Below, piece by piece: positions 1 to 7,711 of a stretch of DNA of 35,900 nt. Below the pieces are notes generated by a model. That model searched no databases. It saw nothing but the letters and a program-made list of their open reading frames with translations, and had not been told where the DNA came from. The stretch lies in assembly GCA_009784445.1 (NCBI GenBank), contig WRBQ01000020.1, positions 1-35,900 of the forward strand, read 5' to 3'. How positions within the stretch are numbered: the stretch's first letter is position 1; every line of letters starts with the position of its first letter. The position numbers and the translations under genes are program-made. The DNA is from Oscillospiraceae bacterium (GTDB lineage: Bacteria; Bacillota; Clostridia; Oscillospirales; Acutalibacteraceae).

Positions 1-1355
1 AAGTTAAAGCTGCGGCGCGGCGGCCCATCGTAAATCATCAGGCCGTCAATCACAATGTTGCGCGGCATGTAGGTCTGCATGCCAAAGTCATGAAATCCAT
101 CGTTGAGCACGCGAAACAAAATCACATCGTTGTTGCCGTGGCTGGGCACAAACACGCTGTTGCGAATGATCACGTCGCCGTTCCAGGTGCTGCCAAAGTC
201 ATCGCGGAAATTGATGAGATTGTGCGCAGTCACCGTGGAGTTTTCCAGCAAAAACGTGCCACCACCAATGATGGCAATGCTGGAATGCCCAATTTCGGAG
301 TTACGCACGGCGGCGTTATATAGCCCCGTGTGAAAATCAAAGCGCGACAGGCTAACGTTGTTGAACTCCACATTTTTGGCTTCATTGGCACCCATAATGC
401 CCCAGTAGGCGCGGTCGTGAATGCAGTTGAATTGCCGCACGTTGTCAAACAGCACGTTCACCACATTGGAAAATTGAATATCATAAGATCCATGAATCGC
501 ACGTATCCGGCCGGTGAAGGTGCTGTTTTGCACAGTCACATAGGCAGCACCACCGATGACTAAAAAACCGCTGTTCGGTGGCGCCTCACCCGGCACCACA
601 TCCACTACTTCATGCTTCAAGCCGTCAATCACCACGTTGGAGCGCCGCACGTTAATCCCCCGGTTGAAGTAAGGGCTTTCCCAGCCCGGCTGTGCTTCAA
701 TGGTGGTGAAGTGTCCGCCGGTGATGGTCAGCTGCGTTTCGTCAATGGGATAGGCCCGCAAGCTGGTGACCGCTTCAAAGTCCCACACGATGGGGGTTGC
801 GGGGTCAACATTGCCGTTTTCGTCCACGATGAACAGGTCGCTTTTGGCGCGGCCTTGGTCGGCATTCACGCCGCGGCGAATGAAAATGCGTTCGTTCTCG
901 TTGCGCGCAAACACCAGCGCGCGCTGCGGCAATGTGATGTCGATGTGCTCTTGCCCGCGTGCCAAGCTGTCGATGCCGCTTGCTTCAACGTCAAAGCCGG
1001 CATAGCGCGATTGCACGCTGAAAATGTTGTAGCCATGCTGCCCAATCGGCACAATATAATTGTCTACGATGAAGTTCACGCCTGTCCAGTCGGTGCTGGT
1101 TTGAATGATGGCCGTGCGGCCGGATTCCCCAATGCGATAGGTCGCGCCGGGCGTGCCGCGCACAGGCAGGTCATGCTCGTTGGCGTGGGCATGTGCGGCG
1201 ATGATAGCATCAAAATCGCAGGTCACACCGTTGCCCACGGCGCCAAATTGCTCGTAGGTGACAGCCGCTTGTGCAGGCTCGACAGCCGCCGCTGCAGCAG
1301 CAAAACTTGCCATGATAAGAACTCCAATCAAAATTGTGCTGATGAATTTACGCAT
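1..1355 (-). CDS. Secreted parallel beta-helix (pectate-lyase-fold) protein, 3' end cut by window edge
   Basis: The frame is open from an ATG at 1355 to the left edge (about 451 codons) with no stop, so the C-terminus lies outside. The N-terminus (MRKFISTILIGVLIMASFAA...) is a signal peptide with a likely cleavage site in the Ala-rich stretch near residues 25-31. It is followed by YEQFGAVGNGVTCDFDAI, the usual opening of pectate-lyase-like beta-helix proteins (FGAxGDGxxDDTxAI), although the DD pair is altered. From about residue 205 onward there are repeated short strands rich in Asn, Val and Ile (NVVIDGL, YVTVQNSTF, NVLFDNV, NVEFNNVSL), as in stacked beta-helix coils. An AGGAGG site lies 8 nt before the ATG, and the gene starts 12 nt after the DUF4832 stop, so it is the last visible gene of the minus-strand operon. 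The substrate is unknown; polysaccharide binding or cleavage outside the cell is inference. Confidence 0.85.
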   Translation of the reverse strand, partial: MRKFISTILIGVLIMASFAAAAAAVEPAQAAVTYEQFGAVGNGVTCDFDAIIAAHAHANEHDLPVRGTPGATYRIGESGRTAIIQTSTDWTGVNFIVDNYIVPIGQHGYNIFSVQSRYAGFDVEASGIDSLARGQEHIDITLPQRALVFARNENERIFIRRGVNADQGRAKSDLFIVDENGNVDPATPIVWDFEAVTSLRAYPIDETQLTITGGHFTTIEAQPGWESPYFNRGINVRRSNVVIDGLKHEVVDVVPGEAPPNSGFLVIGGAAYVTVQNSTFTGRIRAIHGSYDIQFSNVVNVLFDNVRQFNCIHDRAYWGIMGANEAKNVEFNNVSLSRFDFHTGLYNAAVRNSEIGHSSIAIIGGGTFLLENSTVTAHNLINFRDDFGSTWNGDVIIRNSVFVPSHGNNDVILFRVLNDGFHDFGMQTYMPRNIVIDGLMIYDGPPRRSFN

Positions 1356-1367
1356 GTCAGTACCCTC

Positions 1368-2735
1368 CTATTGTGTGAGCATTTGCACGCCGCCCACGAA
1401 ATCTGTGTTGTTCATGAACCGCGCAGCAATGGGCGAGCCAGCCTGTCGTGCCAGCCGCAGGCCAATGTGCTGTGCCGTCGCAAGTTGCGGCAGCTGCACG
1501 GTGTAGGTTACTGCTTGCATGCTGCCCAGTGCATAGCGATCATAAGCAGCCAAGGGGAATTCCTCGCCGTCCAGCAGTAGGCTTAGCGCATGGAAATTCA
1601 GCGGCGCGGCAAAGCCGTTGTTCTGGATGGTAAAGTGCAGCACATCGCTATCCAGCGCAAAGTCTGTGACGGTGAGCAAATAGCCCAAATGATGGCAGAT
1701 ATATTCAAAGGTGTTGATGTTGCCATTATCATCCAGCAGCGCGGGATGATAAGGCAAACCGGCCTGCTGCAACTGCGCCAGGCTAAGCTGTTGCTCACGC
1801 CAACGTTTCATGGAAAATGTGCGCCCGGGTATGTCTTCGCGGTAGTTATGCTCCAGCGAAAGCGTGGTGAGCGAATACTGCAAGCACTGCTGCAAAATGG
1901 GCATCACGTCCATGCTATCGAGGTTATGCGTACCCGGTTCGTCATAGTAAGTCGCATGCCCCCAGGGCATTTCGCCATCGTTGATGCTGCGACAAAAGCC
2001 GGCTTGCGCAGCCTGGCAATCATCGCCATCGCGCCCAAGAAAGAAGTTCCATCGGCCGTGGGCTTCGCCAATCAAGTAGTCGTCGTGCATGCCCACACGT
2101 GCGGTGTGTTCAGGTGAGATTTCGGGCAGCAAATCAATGTTACGCAGTTGCACAAACAGGTTATCCGGCACAATGTTCAGCAGCAGGTTGAAGGCATCGC
2201 CAATGTGCTGGCTGTGGAAATTTACGTTATTGTGCGCCTCACCCCATAGGCCAACAATGCCGCCCTGCACGCAAAAAATGCTATCTTGCACCAGTTCGGG
2301 ATTATCATTCATCCACCTGCCAATTTGTTGCAGATGCTCGCGCACTTGCGGCCAGGCGGCGTCGGGGTTTGCCTCGTTTTGATAGGTAAAGCGCAGCAGT
2401 GCCCGCACATGGCTATCGCACAGCAACTGCAGCATTTTCTCAAGTTGTGCAAAGGCCAAGTCGTCCAATGGCTTTTCGTTGTAGTGCGTTAGGTACACAT
2501 AAAGCTGCACCACGGTGGGGCTTTCTTCACGGTATTTTTCGATGAATCCGCGCATTTTCTCATAGGGGCATTCGTCATTGTCTGGGTAGGATTGCAGCGG
2601 CTGGCCGAGGGTGATGTAGGTTTCCATGCGCAGCCCGCGGTCGGGGTTTTGCAGCATGGGGTGCGCCGTGGCAAGGCTATGCACGGGCAGGTTGAATGTG
2701 TTAGTAAGTGCTGCGTGTTTTGCAGTTGAAGTCAT
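1368..2735 (-). CDS. DUF4874/DUF4832 domain protein
   Basis: A 455-residue protein. I chose the ATG at 2735, 10 nt after the stop of the upstream gene; a longer reading frame to 2807 would overlap that gene and lacks family similarity. The segment NPDRGLRMETYITLG near residue 30 is the typical opening of DUF4874 proteins, and IVGLWGEAHNN near residue 165 matches their conserved GxWGEW-like turn. The C-terminal third fits DUF4832, which resembles the barrel and beta-sandwich layout of glycoside hydrolases. No signal peptide is visible, so the protein should be cytoplasmic. The function of the family is not established. Its place between a nucleotidyltransferase and a secreted beta-helix protein, in an operon with a GH84 enzyme, suggests a role in glycan metabolism, which is inference. 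Confidence 0.85.
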   Translation of the reverse strand: MTSTAKHAALTNTFNLPVHSLATAHPMLQNPDRGLRMETYITLGQPLQSYPDNDECPYEKMRGFIEKYREESPTVVQLYVYLTHYNEKPLDDLAFAQLEKMLQLLCDSHVRALLRFTYQNEANPDAAWPQVREHLQQIGRWMNDNPELVQDSIFCVQGGIVGLWGEAHNNVNFHSQHIGDAFNLLLNIVPDNLFVQLRNIDLLPEISPEHTARVGMHDDYLIGEAHGRWNFFLGRDGDDCQAAQAGFCRSINDGEMPWGHATYYDEPGTHNLDSMDVMPILQQCLQYSLTTLSLEHNYREDIPGRTFSMKRWREQQLSLAQLQQAGLPYHPALLDDNGNINTFEYICHHLGYLLTVTDFALDSDVLHFTIQNNGFAAPLNFHALSLLLDGEEFPLAAYDRYALGSMQAVTYTVQLPQLATAQHIGLRLARQAGSPIAARFMNNTDFVGGVQMLTQ

Positions 2736-2745
2736 ATTAAAGTTC

Positions 2746-4107
2746 CTACCAGCCATATTTTTCAGGTCCCCAGGGCTTTTTGTGCAGGGTTTGCTCGGCA
2801 TACACAAGGGTGTTATCAGGCAGGTCCTCTTGCAGCATAACCCCCGCGCCGCAAATGCTGTATACGCCCATTTTTACGCCGGGCATGAGAATCGCATTCA
2901 CGCCCGTGCGGCAGTAATCGCCGATGAAGCTGCCGTCGCAGCCGGGGTGTTCGCCCTCCAAGCGGCCTTTGATGCGGTGGCGGGTTTGGCCGTCGTCAAA
3001 GCGCAGGGTGCCGCACACGGTTGCCGCGCCGATATCTGTGTTTTCGCCCACCACGCCGCAAATTTCCATGTAGTGAAACAGATACACGCCGTTGAACAGC
3101 ACGCCGTCCATTTCCGCGCCGTGGCCAACATAGCACTTGTGGCCAAGGGTGCTGCTTTCCAGCAGGCAGCCGTCGCGCACGGTGCAGTTGTCGCCGATGA
3201 TATTCTCGCCGCGCAAGATTGCGCCGTTGTCAATCTTCGTGTTCTTGCCCACAATGAGCTTGCCCTCAATGGTGCAGTTGCGGCCAATGCTGCTGCCCTC
3301 GTCCAGCACCACCACGCCGTCAATATAGGCTGTGGGGTGAATGCTTGCGCCCTCGGCCAGTTGATTCTCGGTCAGGTTAGCCATCCACAGCTTTTTTACG
3401 GCGTGGTCAGCCTCGAGGATGTGCCAAGGCTTGTCGATGTCCACGACCTGGTCTTTTGCATGCACAGCCAAGACTTCGCCGCCGTCTTTGATATAATCAT
3501 TCACGCTCATTTCGATGTAGCCCTCTTGTGCGGGCATCGCGCCTACTTCCACGCTGGTGAACAGGCCGCTGTTGTTACTCAGCAGCTGTAGGTGCTCATG
3601 TGCAAAGGCAAAGCCGGCGGCGAAATGCTCGCCGCGGCTGCGCGGGTGCCCCCAGCACGCGTGCACGCGGTCGTCGCCCACCGAGCATGAAATAAAATCC
3701 TGCTTGCGGCGTTTTTCGCCGATGGGGGAAACCAGCACGGCGGGCAATTCTTTCGCTTGCACCAGTGCTTGAATATCGCTCGGGCTAATGAAGCAGTCGC
3801 CATGCAGGGCGATGAAGTCGCCGGTGATGTGCTCTGTTGCAGCCAGTAGCGAAAACGCTGAGCCACGCGGCTGTTTGTCCTCGATGACAGTCACGTGGGA
3901 ATCGTTGCGAAAGTGATTGCGCGCCAATGCGGCATGCGCTCCGCCCACGATGATGATTTTCTCCACGCCCGCAGTGCGCAGGGCATCCACTTGATGGCGT
4001 AGCACAGGCTTGTTGCCCACGGGAATCATCCCCTTGCTGCGCAGCTGGGCGTAGGGCCATAGCTTGGTGCCGCGGCCAGCGTCGAGAATAACGGCGGTTT
4101 TAATCAT
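2746..4107 (-). CDS. GlmU-like sugar-1-phosphate nucleotidyltransferase with left-handed beta-helix domain
   Basis: A 453-residue two-domain protein. Residues 1 to about 240 are a Rossmann-like nucleotidyltransferase domain: the N-terminal loop AGRGTKLWPY corresponds to the GxGTRL nucleotide-binding signature, GNKPVLRHQVDAL follows, and a metal-binding Asp lies in LHGDCFISP. Residues from about 260 to 430 contain hexapeptide repeats (IHPTAYID, SSIGRNCTI, LIVGKNTKI, NIIGDNCTV) of a left-handed beta-helix, as in GlmU and other bifunctional UDP-sugar enzymes. It probably makes an NDP-sugar from a sugar-1-phosphate; whether the helix domain also acetylates is not decidable here. The ATG overlaps the stop of the GH84 gene by 4 nt (ATGA), indicating translational coupling. 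It is unlikely to be housekeeping glmU given its cluster and the variant signature, but that cannot be excluded. Confidence 0.88.
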   Translation of the reverse strand: MIKTAVILDAGRGTKLWPYAQLRSKGMIPVGNKPVLRHQVDALRTAGVEKIIIVGGAHAALARNHFRNDSHVTVIEDKQPRGSAFSLLAATEHITGDFIALHGDCFISPSDIQALVQAKELPAVLVSPIGEKRRKQDFISCSVGDDRVHACWGHPRSRGEHFAAGFAFAHEHLQLLSNNSGLFTSVEVGAMPAQEGYIEMSVNDYIKDGGEVLAVHAKDQVVDIDKPWHILEADHAVKKLWMANLTENQLAEGASIHPTAYIDGVVVLDEGSSIGRNCTIEGKLIVGKNTKIDNGAILRGENIIGDNCTVRDGCLLESSTLGHKCYVGHGAEMDGVLFNGVYLFHYMEICGVVGENTDIGAATVCGTLRFDDGQTRHRIKGRLEGEHPGCDGSFIGDYCRTGVNAILMPGVKMGVYSICGAGVMLQEDLPDNTLVYAEQTLHKKPWGPEKYGW

Positions 4108-5372
4108 GTGTTTTCTTCTCCTATGGCGATGACTTGCTCCACAAATGCACGCATGGCGAACTCGGTGAACACGGCCGCAATTTCGTTGTATTCATGCAAT
4201 GCAAGTTTTAATTTCTCGCGCTCAGCTTTGCCTTGCAGCACTTCAATCGTCAGTCCAAACAGGTCAACATATTTGTTGTATTTGTGTATCCACTTGCCCA
4301 GCTCGGCAACCATGGGGTGCTGGCTTTCGGCCAAAAATGCGCGGGTATCCTCCAGCTTTGCGTTGAAATCTTGCAGCATCGCAAGCGCACCGGGCAGGTC
4401 ACCTGCACGCCACAGCACAGCTGCGCCCTCCACGGCAGCCACCATGCGCGGGCCGTTTTGCTGCTTGAGGCAACTGGTGTTGCACTGCTCGGCAAAATAG
4501 ATAAACCGTGCGGCGTCTTCTGCGCCAAACAGGGCGTTGAGCGCGCGCAACCAAGACTGCTCGGGCTCGTAGTTCTCCGGGTCACGCAGGTAGTCGGCGC
4601 AGGTGAGGAAAGCAAGCTTGGTGCACTCGAAGTACTCCATGCCGTTGAAGAGAATGCCGCGTGCGTGCTTGTGCAGCTGCGGGTCGCGGCCCGCGATTGG
4701 CCCCAAGTGCATTTCGTGGAACATCTCTGCGTCGTTGACGGGGTAGTTGTCCCAATAAAGCGGCTGTTTGCCCGTGTTTTGGTGGAAAAACTCGGCCTCT
4801 TGCACATCTTGCCACTGCGAGCAGATATTACGGCCTGTCCAGAATAGATCGGCGTTTTGGGGCAGGCCTTGCCCTAGTTTGCAGATATACGGCTCGTTGC
4901 CGCGCCCGTGATAAACCATCGGGCAAATGGCGAATGATTTATCCGGGAAAGCGTGGCACACACGTGTGGCTAGCGCAAGGTGGTCTTCCACGCGTTCACG
5001 GCCGGGCGGGATGTCATCAAAAAACAAGCCGAAGCTTTGCACGCCCAGTGCGATGATCTGTGCAAATTTGGCGTGAATAGCTGCCCAGCAGCGCTCATCT
5101 TGATAGTCATAAGTCAGCCCCGGCGCGAGACAATACATGAAATCCATGCTATGTTCGCGGCAAAAGCTCACTAGGCCTTGCAGCGTAGCGAGTTCTTTTT
5201 CGGGGTAGAGCTGCTCCCATTTGTCGCGGTGATAGGGATCATCTTTTGCGCCGTAGGCATAGGTATTCATGCCATTTTCGGCCATTAGGGCAATCATGTC
5301 GCGGCGTTGCGCGTCGCTCCACGGTGTGCCGTAAAAGCCCTCGAGATATCCTCTGCGTTGAAAGCAGCTCAT
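4104..5372 (-). CDS. GH84 beta-N-acetylglucosaminidase (O-GlcNAcase-like), cytoplasmic
   Basis: A 422-residue protein matching the catalytic domain of glycoside hydrolase family 84 (hyaluronidase/NagJ/OGA type). The N-terminal signature GYLEGFYGTPWS is at residues 8-19, and NTYAYGAKDDPYHRDKW at 36-52 is strongly conserved in the family. The catalytic Asp-Asp pair of the substrate-assisted mechanism is D119-D120 in LFFDDIP. The enzyme should release terminal beta-linked GlcNAc. Characterised bacterial GH84 enzymes are often secreted and much longer, with binding modules; this one has no signal peptide and is little more than the barrel plus a helical C-terminal part, so it should act on imported material. 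It overlaps both neighbours by 4 nt, inside an operon with a SIS protein and a nucleotidyltransferase. Confidence 0.93.
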   Translation of the reverse strand: MSCFQRRGYLEGFYGTPWSDAQRRDMIALMAENGMNTYAYGAKDDPYHRDKWEQLYPEKELATLQGLVSFCREHSMDFMYCLAPGLTYDYQDERCWAAIHAKFAQIIALGVQSFGLFFDDIPPGRERVEDHLALATRVCHAFPDKSFAICPMVYHGRGNEPYICKLGQGLPQNADLFWTGRNICSQWQDVQEAEFFHQNTGKQPLYWDNYPVNDAEMFHEMHLGPIAGRDPQLHKHARGILFNGMEYFECTKLAFLTCADYLRDPENYEPEQSWLRALNALFGAEDAARFIYFAEQCNTSCLKQQNGPRMVAAVEGAAVLWRAGDLPGALAMLQDFNAKLEDTRAFLAESQHPMVAELGKWIHKYNKYVDLFGLTIEVLQGKAEREKLKLALHEYNEIAAVFTEFAMRAFVEQVIAIGEENT

Positions 5373-6103
5373 AGATATAAAACTTCCCCTCTATATTTAT
5401 CCAAGTAGGCTTGGTTGATGGCATCGCCTTGGTCAATGTTGCTGCTGGCGAAGACTTCGGGTGTTGCGCCGGCGTCAAGCAGGTATTGCACGGACTGAGC
5501 TGCTGTTGCTTGTAGCAAGGCTGCGCCAATCACCGTGGAAGTTGCCGCTGCCATGCCCGCAAAGCCTTCGTAGCCCACACAGGCATCGCCCGGCGTGCCG
5601 TGGTTATCCAGCACAATGTGCGCGATTTCGCACAGCCGTTGCCCACTTGCGTGCCGTGAACTGCCGCTGAGGCTGTGCTGCAAGCTAGTGAGGGCAACAA
5701 CGTTGCAGCCGCGCGTTTTGGCTTGCAGGGCCAGCTCAACAATCAGCGGGTTGCGGCCGCTGTTTGAGATGATCAGCAGCAGGTCGCCCGCTGCCACACC
5801 GTACTTCTCTAGCAGGGGAGCGGCACGGCTGGTGTCGCGCTCGAGCTGTGTGCTTTCGCTTGCAGACGGGTGCAGCATGAGTTCTGGCTCAAGGATAGGT
5901 TGCAGCTTAACGAGGCCGCCTGCGCGGTAGAAAAGCTCCTGCGCTAGCAAGCATGAATGCCCTGTGCCAAACAAGAACACGCGCCGCCCGGCATGCAATG
6001 TGCCGGCGATTTCCCGGGCAAAGGCGTTGATGTTGGCCAGTTGCGAGGCAGCAGCTTGGCCCAGTAATTCGAGCACGTGATTGAGGTATTGTTGTGATTT
6101 CAT
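5369..6103 (-). CDS. SIS-domain sugar-phosphate binding protein (UPF0309 type)
   Basis: A 244-residue single SIS (sugar isomerase) domain protein. VFLFGTGHSCLLAQELFYRAGGLV at about 42-65 and LLIISNSGRNPLIVELA at about 109-125 are the two phosphosugar-binding loops, the latter with the Ser-rich SNSGRN motif. ELMLHPSASESTQLER and the GDACV region match the UPF0309 family. SIS proteins bind or convert phosphorylated amino sugars (GlmS, MurQ, NagB-II types), so a role on GlcNAc-6-phosphate or a related sugar phosphate is likely but unproven. The start has an AGGAG site about 8 nt upstream. It is the first gene of the tightly coupled SIS, GH84, nucleotidyltransferase block; I see no clear promoter directly upstream, so it may be read through from the kinase gene across the repeat element. 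Confidence 0.87.
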   Translation of the reverse strand: MKSQQYLNHVLELLGQAAASQLANINAFAREIAGTLHAGRRVFLFGTGHSCLLAQELFYRAGGLVKLQPILEPELMLHPSASESTQLERDTSRAAPLLEKYGVAAGDLLLIISNSGRNPLIVELALQAKTRGCNVVALTSLQHSLSGSSRHASGQRLCEIAHIVLDNHGTPGDACVGYEGFAGMAAATSTVIGAALLQATAAQSVQYLLDAGATPEVFASSNIDQGDAINQAYLDKYRGEVLYL

Positions 6104-6117
6104 GGGAGGCTCCTGTT

Positions 6118-6145
6118 TAATGCTTAATGCTTAGTGAATAGTGGT
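6118..6145 (+). repeat. 7-bp tandem array (TAATGCT, TAATGCT, TAGTGAA, TAGTGGT)
   Basis: Four heptamers in exact register lie just upstream of the SIS gene. They belong to the same 7-bp-period family that covers stop codons elsewhere in the window (10294, 17917, 21754, 29607, 29701). Here the array is not on a stop codon and its orientation is opposite to the flanking minus-strand genes. Confidence 0.75.
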
Positions 6146-6180
6146 TTTTGTGGCGCGGGCGAAAGTGCGAACCGCAAGCC

Positions 6181-6356
6181 ACGTCGCTCCGCGAGCCTTC
6201 CTCAGACCGCGCGACGCGGCCAGCTCCTTCCCGGGGAAGGAGCCATGGGGCTTAAGAGGATAATGACATCAAAACTTGAAGAAACCAGCTTTGGCTCCTT
6301 CCTTGGGAAGGAGCTCCCGACCTCGGGGAGGGTGAGGAAGGCTCGCGGAGCGATGT
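6181..6356. repeat. MITE-like element with 24-bp terminal inverted repeats
   Basis: The ends 6181-6204 and 6333-6356 are inverted copies of each other with one mismatch (core CGCTCCGCGAGCCTTCCTCA). Inside are two further hairpins, 6223-6243 and 6294-6314, of the form GCTCCTTCC...GGAAGGAGC, which are also inverted relative to each other. The element is 176 bp, carries no convincing gene and fills most of the 294-bp gap between the kinase and SIS genes. The right half resembles the repeats at 13935-13980 and 10359-10398. I found no clear target-site duplication, so mobility is inferred from structure only. Confidence 0.75.
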
Positions 6357-6397
6357 GACCTGCGCCTTGCACTTTCATTTACGTCAGCACGCAGGGG

Positions 6398-7288
6398 TTA
6401 TTCCATCAACCTCATCGCCGCCACGGCAGCCCCTTGCACCGGGGGAATCGCCAGCACAGCCGCGGGCACGCCAAGGGCATCACAAAAGGCTTGGCGGTAG
6501 TTCTCGCGGCGCTCAAACAGGCCGCCCCACAGACCAACCTGTGTATCCGCGGGCAGTTTGCGTAGCAGTGCCTTGGCGGTTTGGGCAAGCTCGGCGGCGC
6601 AACGCTGCACAATGGCCTGTGCCACGGAATCGTCCAGGCTGCTCACTACCCTTGCGAATGCGGCAATTTCGTTGTGTTTTTTTGGGGGGTTATAGAAAAT
6701 ATCCAGCAAATCTTCGGGCTGTTGGGCACCGTAAAATGCGCAGACTTCAGCCGTTAGCTCGGTTGTGGGGCCGCTGCCCTCGTAGCCGCGCAATGCGGCG
6801 CGCAGACCCTCCCAGCCAAGCGCAAAGCCGCTGCCTTCGTCGCCCAGCAGCCAGCCCCAGCCGCCGGTGTGGATAATCGGCTCGCTAGGTGCGGTTCGTC
6901 CGGCGCACATGCTGCCGGTGCCGGCAATCACCACCGCGCATGGGCCTTGGCACTGCATGGCCTCTAGAGCGATATAAAGGTCGCTGCTCATGCCCACGGG
7001 GATGCCATCGAGGATGCCGTGGGTGAGTGCGTGTAGTTCTTCGGGCGGAGCGTCGCTAGCCAAAGCTGCGTTGCCGATGAATGCCGCCGAGGGCTTGTGC
7101 GGCAGCTGCGCCAAAATCTCACGCAAACTGGCACGCGCGGTGTCGTAGCCCAGCGCGCGGTAGTTGAGGCTACCTGCGGCTGCTTGTGCAATCACTTGGC
7201 CTTGGGCATTGCAAAGCACGGCGGTGGTCTTGGTGCCGCCGCCGTCGATGCCCAAAAAGGTGCATGTATGCTGATCAGAATGATTCAT
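6398..7288 (-). CDS. BadF/BadG-type N-acetylglucosamine kinase
   Basis: A 296-residue sugar kinase of the BadF/BadG/BcrA/BcrD ATPase family (ASKHA fold). The phosphate-1 loop LGIDGGGTKTTAVLCN is at residues 12-27, the second phosphate loop is IAGTGSMC near 127, and GWGWLLGDEGSGFALG near 145-160 is the signature shared with eukaryotic NAGK. It likely phosphorylates GlcNAc to GlcNAc-6-phosphate with ATP in the cytoplasm, matching a downstream GH84 enzyme that releases GlcNAc and a SIS protein that binds sugar phosphates. The ATG at 7288 is the only usable start after the promoter at 7296-7324. It lies 7 nt after the -10 box with no Shine-Dalgarno site, so the mRNA is predicted to be leaderless. 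Glucosamine or another hexose as substrate cannot be excluded. Confidence 0.9.
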   Translation of the reverse strand: MNHSDQHTCTFLGIDGGGTKTTAVLCNAQGQVIAQAAAGSLNYRALGYDTARASLREILAQLPHKPSAAFIGNAALASDAPPEELHALTHGILDGIPVGMSSDLYIALEAMQCQGPCAVVIAGTGSMCAGRTAPSEPIIHTGGWGWLLGDEGSGFALGWEGLRAALRGYEGSGPTTELTAEVCAFYGAQQPEDLLDIFYNPPKKHNEIAAFARVVSSLDDSVAQAIVQRCAAELAQTAKALLRKLPADTQVGLWGGLFERRENYRQAFCDALGVPAAVLAIPPVQGAAVAAMRLME

Positions 7289-7295
7289 ACTGAAT

Positions 7296-7324
7296 ATTAT
7301 ATAATGAAACGCTGCGTTTGTCAA
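7296..7324 (-). promoter_or_regulatory. Consensus sigma-A promoter of the GlcNAc kinase gene
   Basis: On the minus strand, TTGACA (7324-7319), a 17-bp spacer and TATAAT (7301-7296) match the consensus perfectly. The start codon begins 7 nt downstream, where transcription would be expected to start. The -10 region lies in the perfect palindrome ATTATATAAT (7296-7305), so a plus-strand TATAAT (7300-7305) is also present and could drive the DUF454 gene. Confidence 0.88.
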
Positions 7325-7339
7325 GGAATAGGAGGGCGT

Positions 7340-7711
7340 ATGGGAAAGATTTTCTTTGGGGCATTGGCGGTGCTTTGCTTTGGGCTGGGCACGCTGGGCT
7401 TTGTGGTGCCGATGTTGCCCACGGTGCCGCTATATTTGCTTGCCGTTTGCTTTGCGGCGCGTAGCTCAAATAGGTTGCATGCGCGGCTGGTGCGCACGCG
7501 GTTTTATCGCCGCAACTTGGATGAATTTGTGCAGCACCGCAGCATGACCATGCGCCGCAAAGTCACCGTGATGGCCTTGGCAGGGGGCAGCATGCTGCTG
7601 TCGATGGTGATGGTTAATCATATGGCGATGTTTGTTGTTGTGCCTTTGGTGTTGCTGGTGAAGGCGTTGTATATTTTTGGGCGTGTGAAAACTAGCGCAC
7701 ATTCATCGTGA
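7340..7711 (+). CDS. DUF454 (YbaN-like) small membrane protein
   Basis: A 123-residue protein. I chose the ATG at 7340 because an AGGAGG site (7330-7335) sits just before it and because longer frames run through the divergent promoter. It has a first hydrophobic hairpin (ALAVLCFGLGTLGFVVPMLPTVP, residues about 8-30, then YLLAVCFAA), a basic middle with RFYRRNLDEF, and two C-terminal membrane segments (about 70-84 and 88-105). The GxxGFVVPxLPTxPxxLLA pattern is the hallmark of DUF454 inner-membrane proteins, whose biochemical role is unknown. It is divergent from the GlcNAc kinase gene and its last 20 bp overlap tail-to-tail with the following lipoprotein gene. Confidence 0.88.
   Translation: MGKIFFGALAVLCFGLGTLGFVVPMLPTVPLYLLAVCFAARSSNRLHARLVRTRFYRRNLDEFVQHRSMTMRRKVTVMALAGGSMLLSMVMVNHMAMFVVVPLVLLVKALYIFGRVKTSAHSS

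Noticed and set aside
612-1580. 322-codon plus-strand frame over the beta-helix and DUF4832 genes
   Set aside because: It spans the junction of two real minus-strand genes and has no recognisable features.
2626-3591. 321-codon plus-strand frame, Ala/Val/His-rich
   Set aside because: Antisense to the nucleotidyltransferase; its repeats only mirror the hexapeptide coding pattern.
5369-6103. MurQ-type MurNAc-6-phosphate etherase
   Set aside because: It is shorter than MurQ and matches the UPF0309 SIS group; the MurQ-specific C-terminal part is missing.
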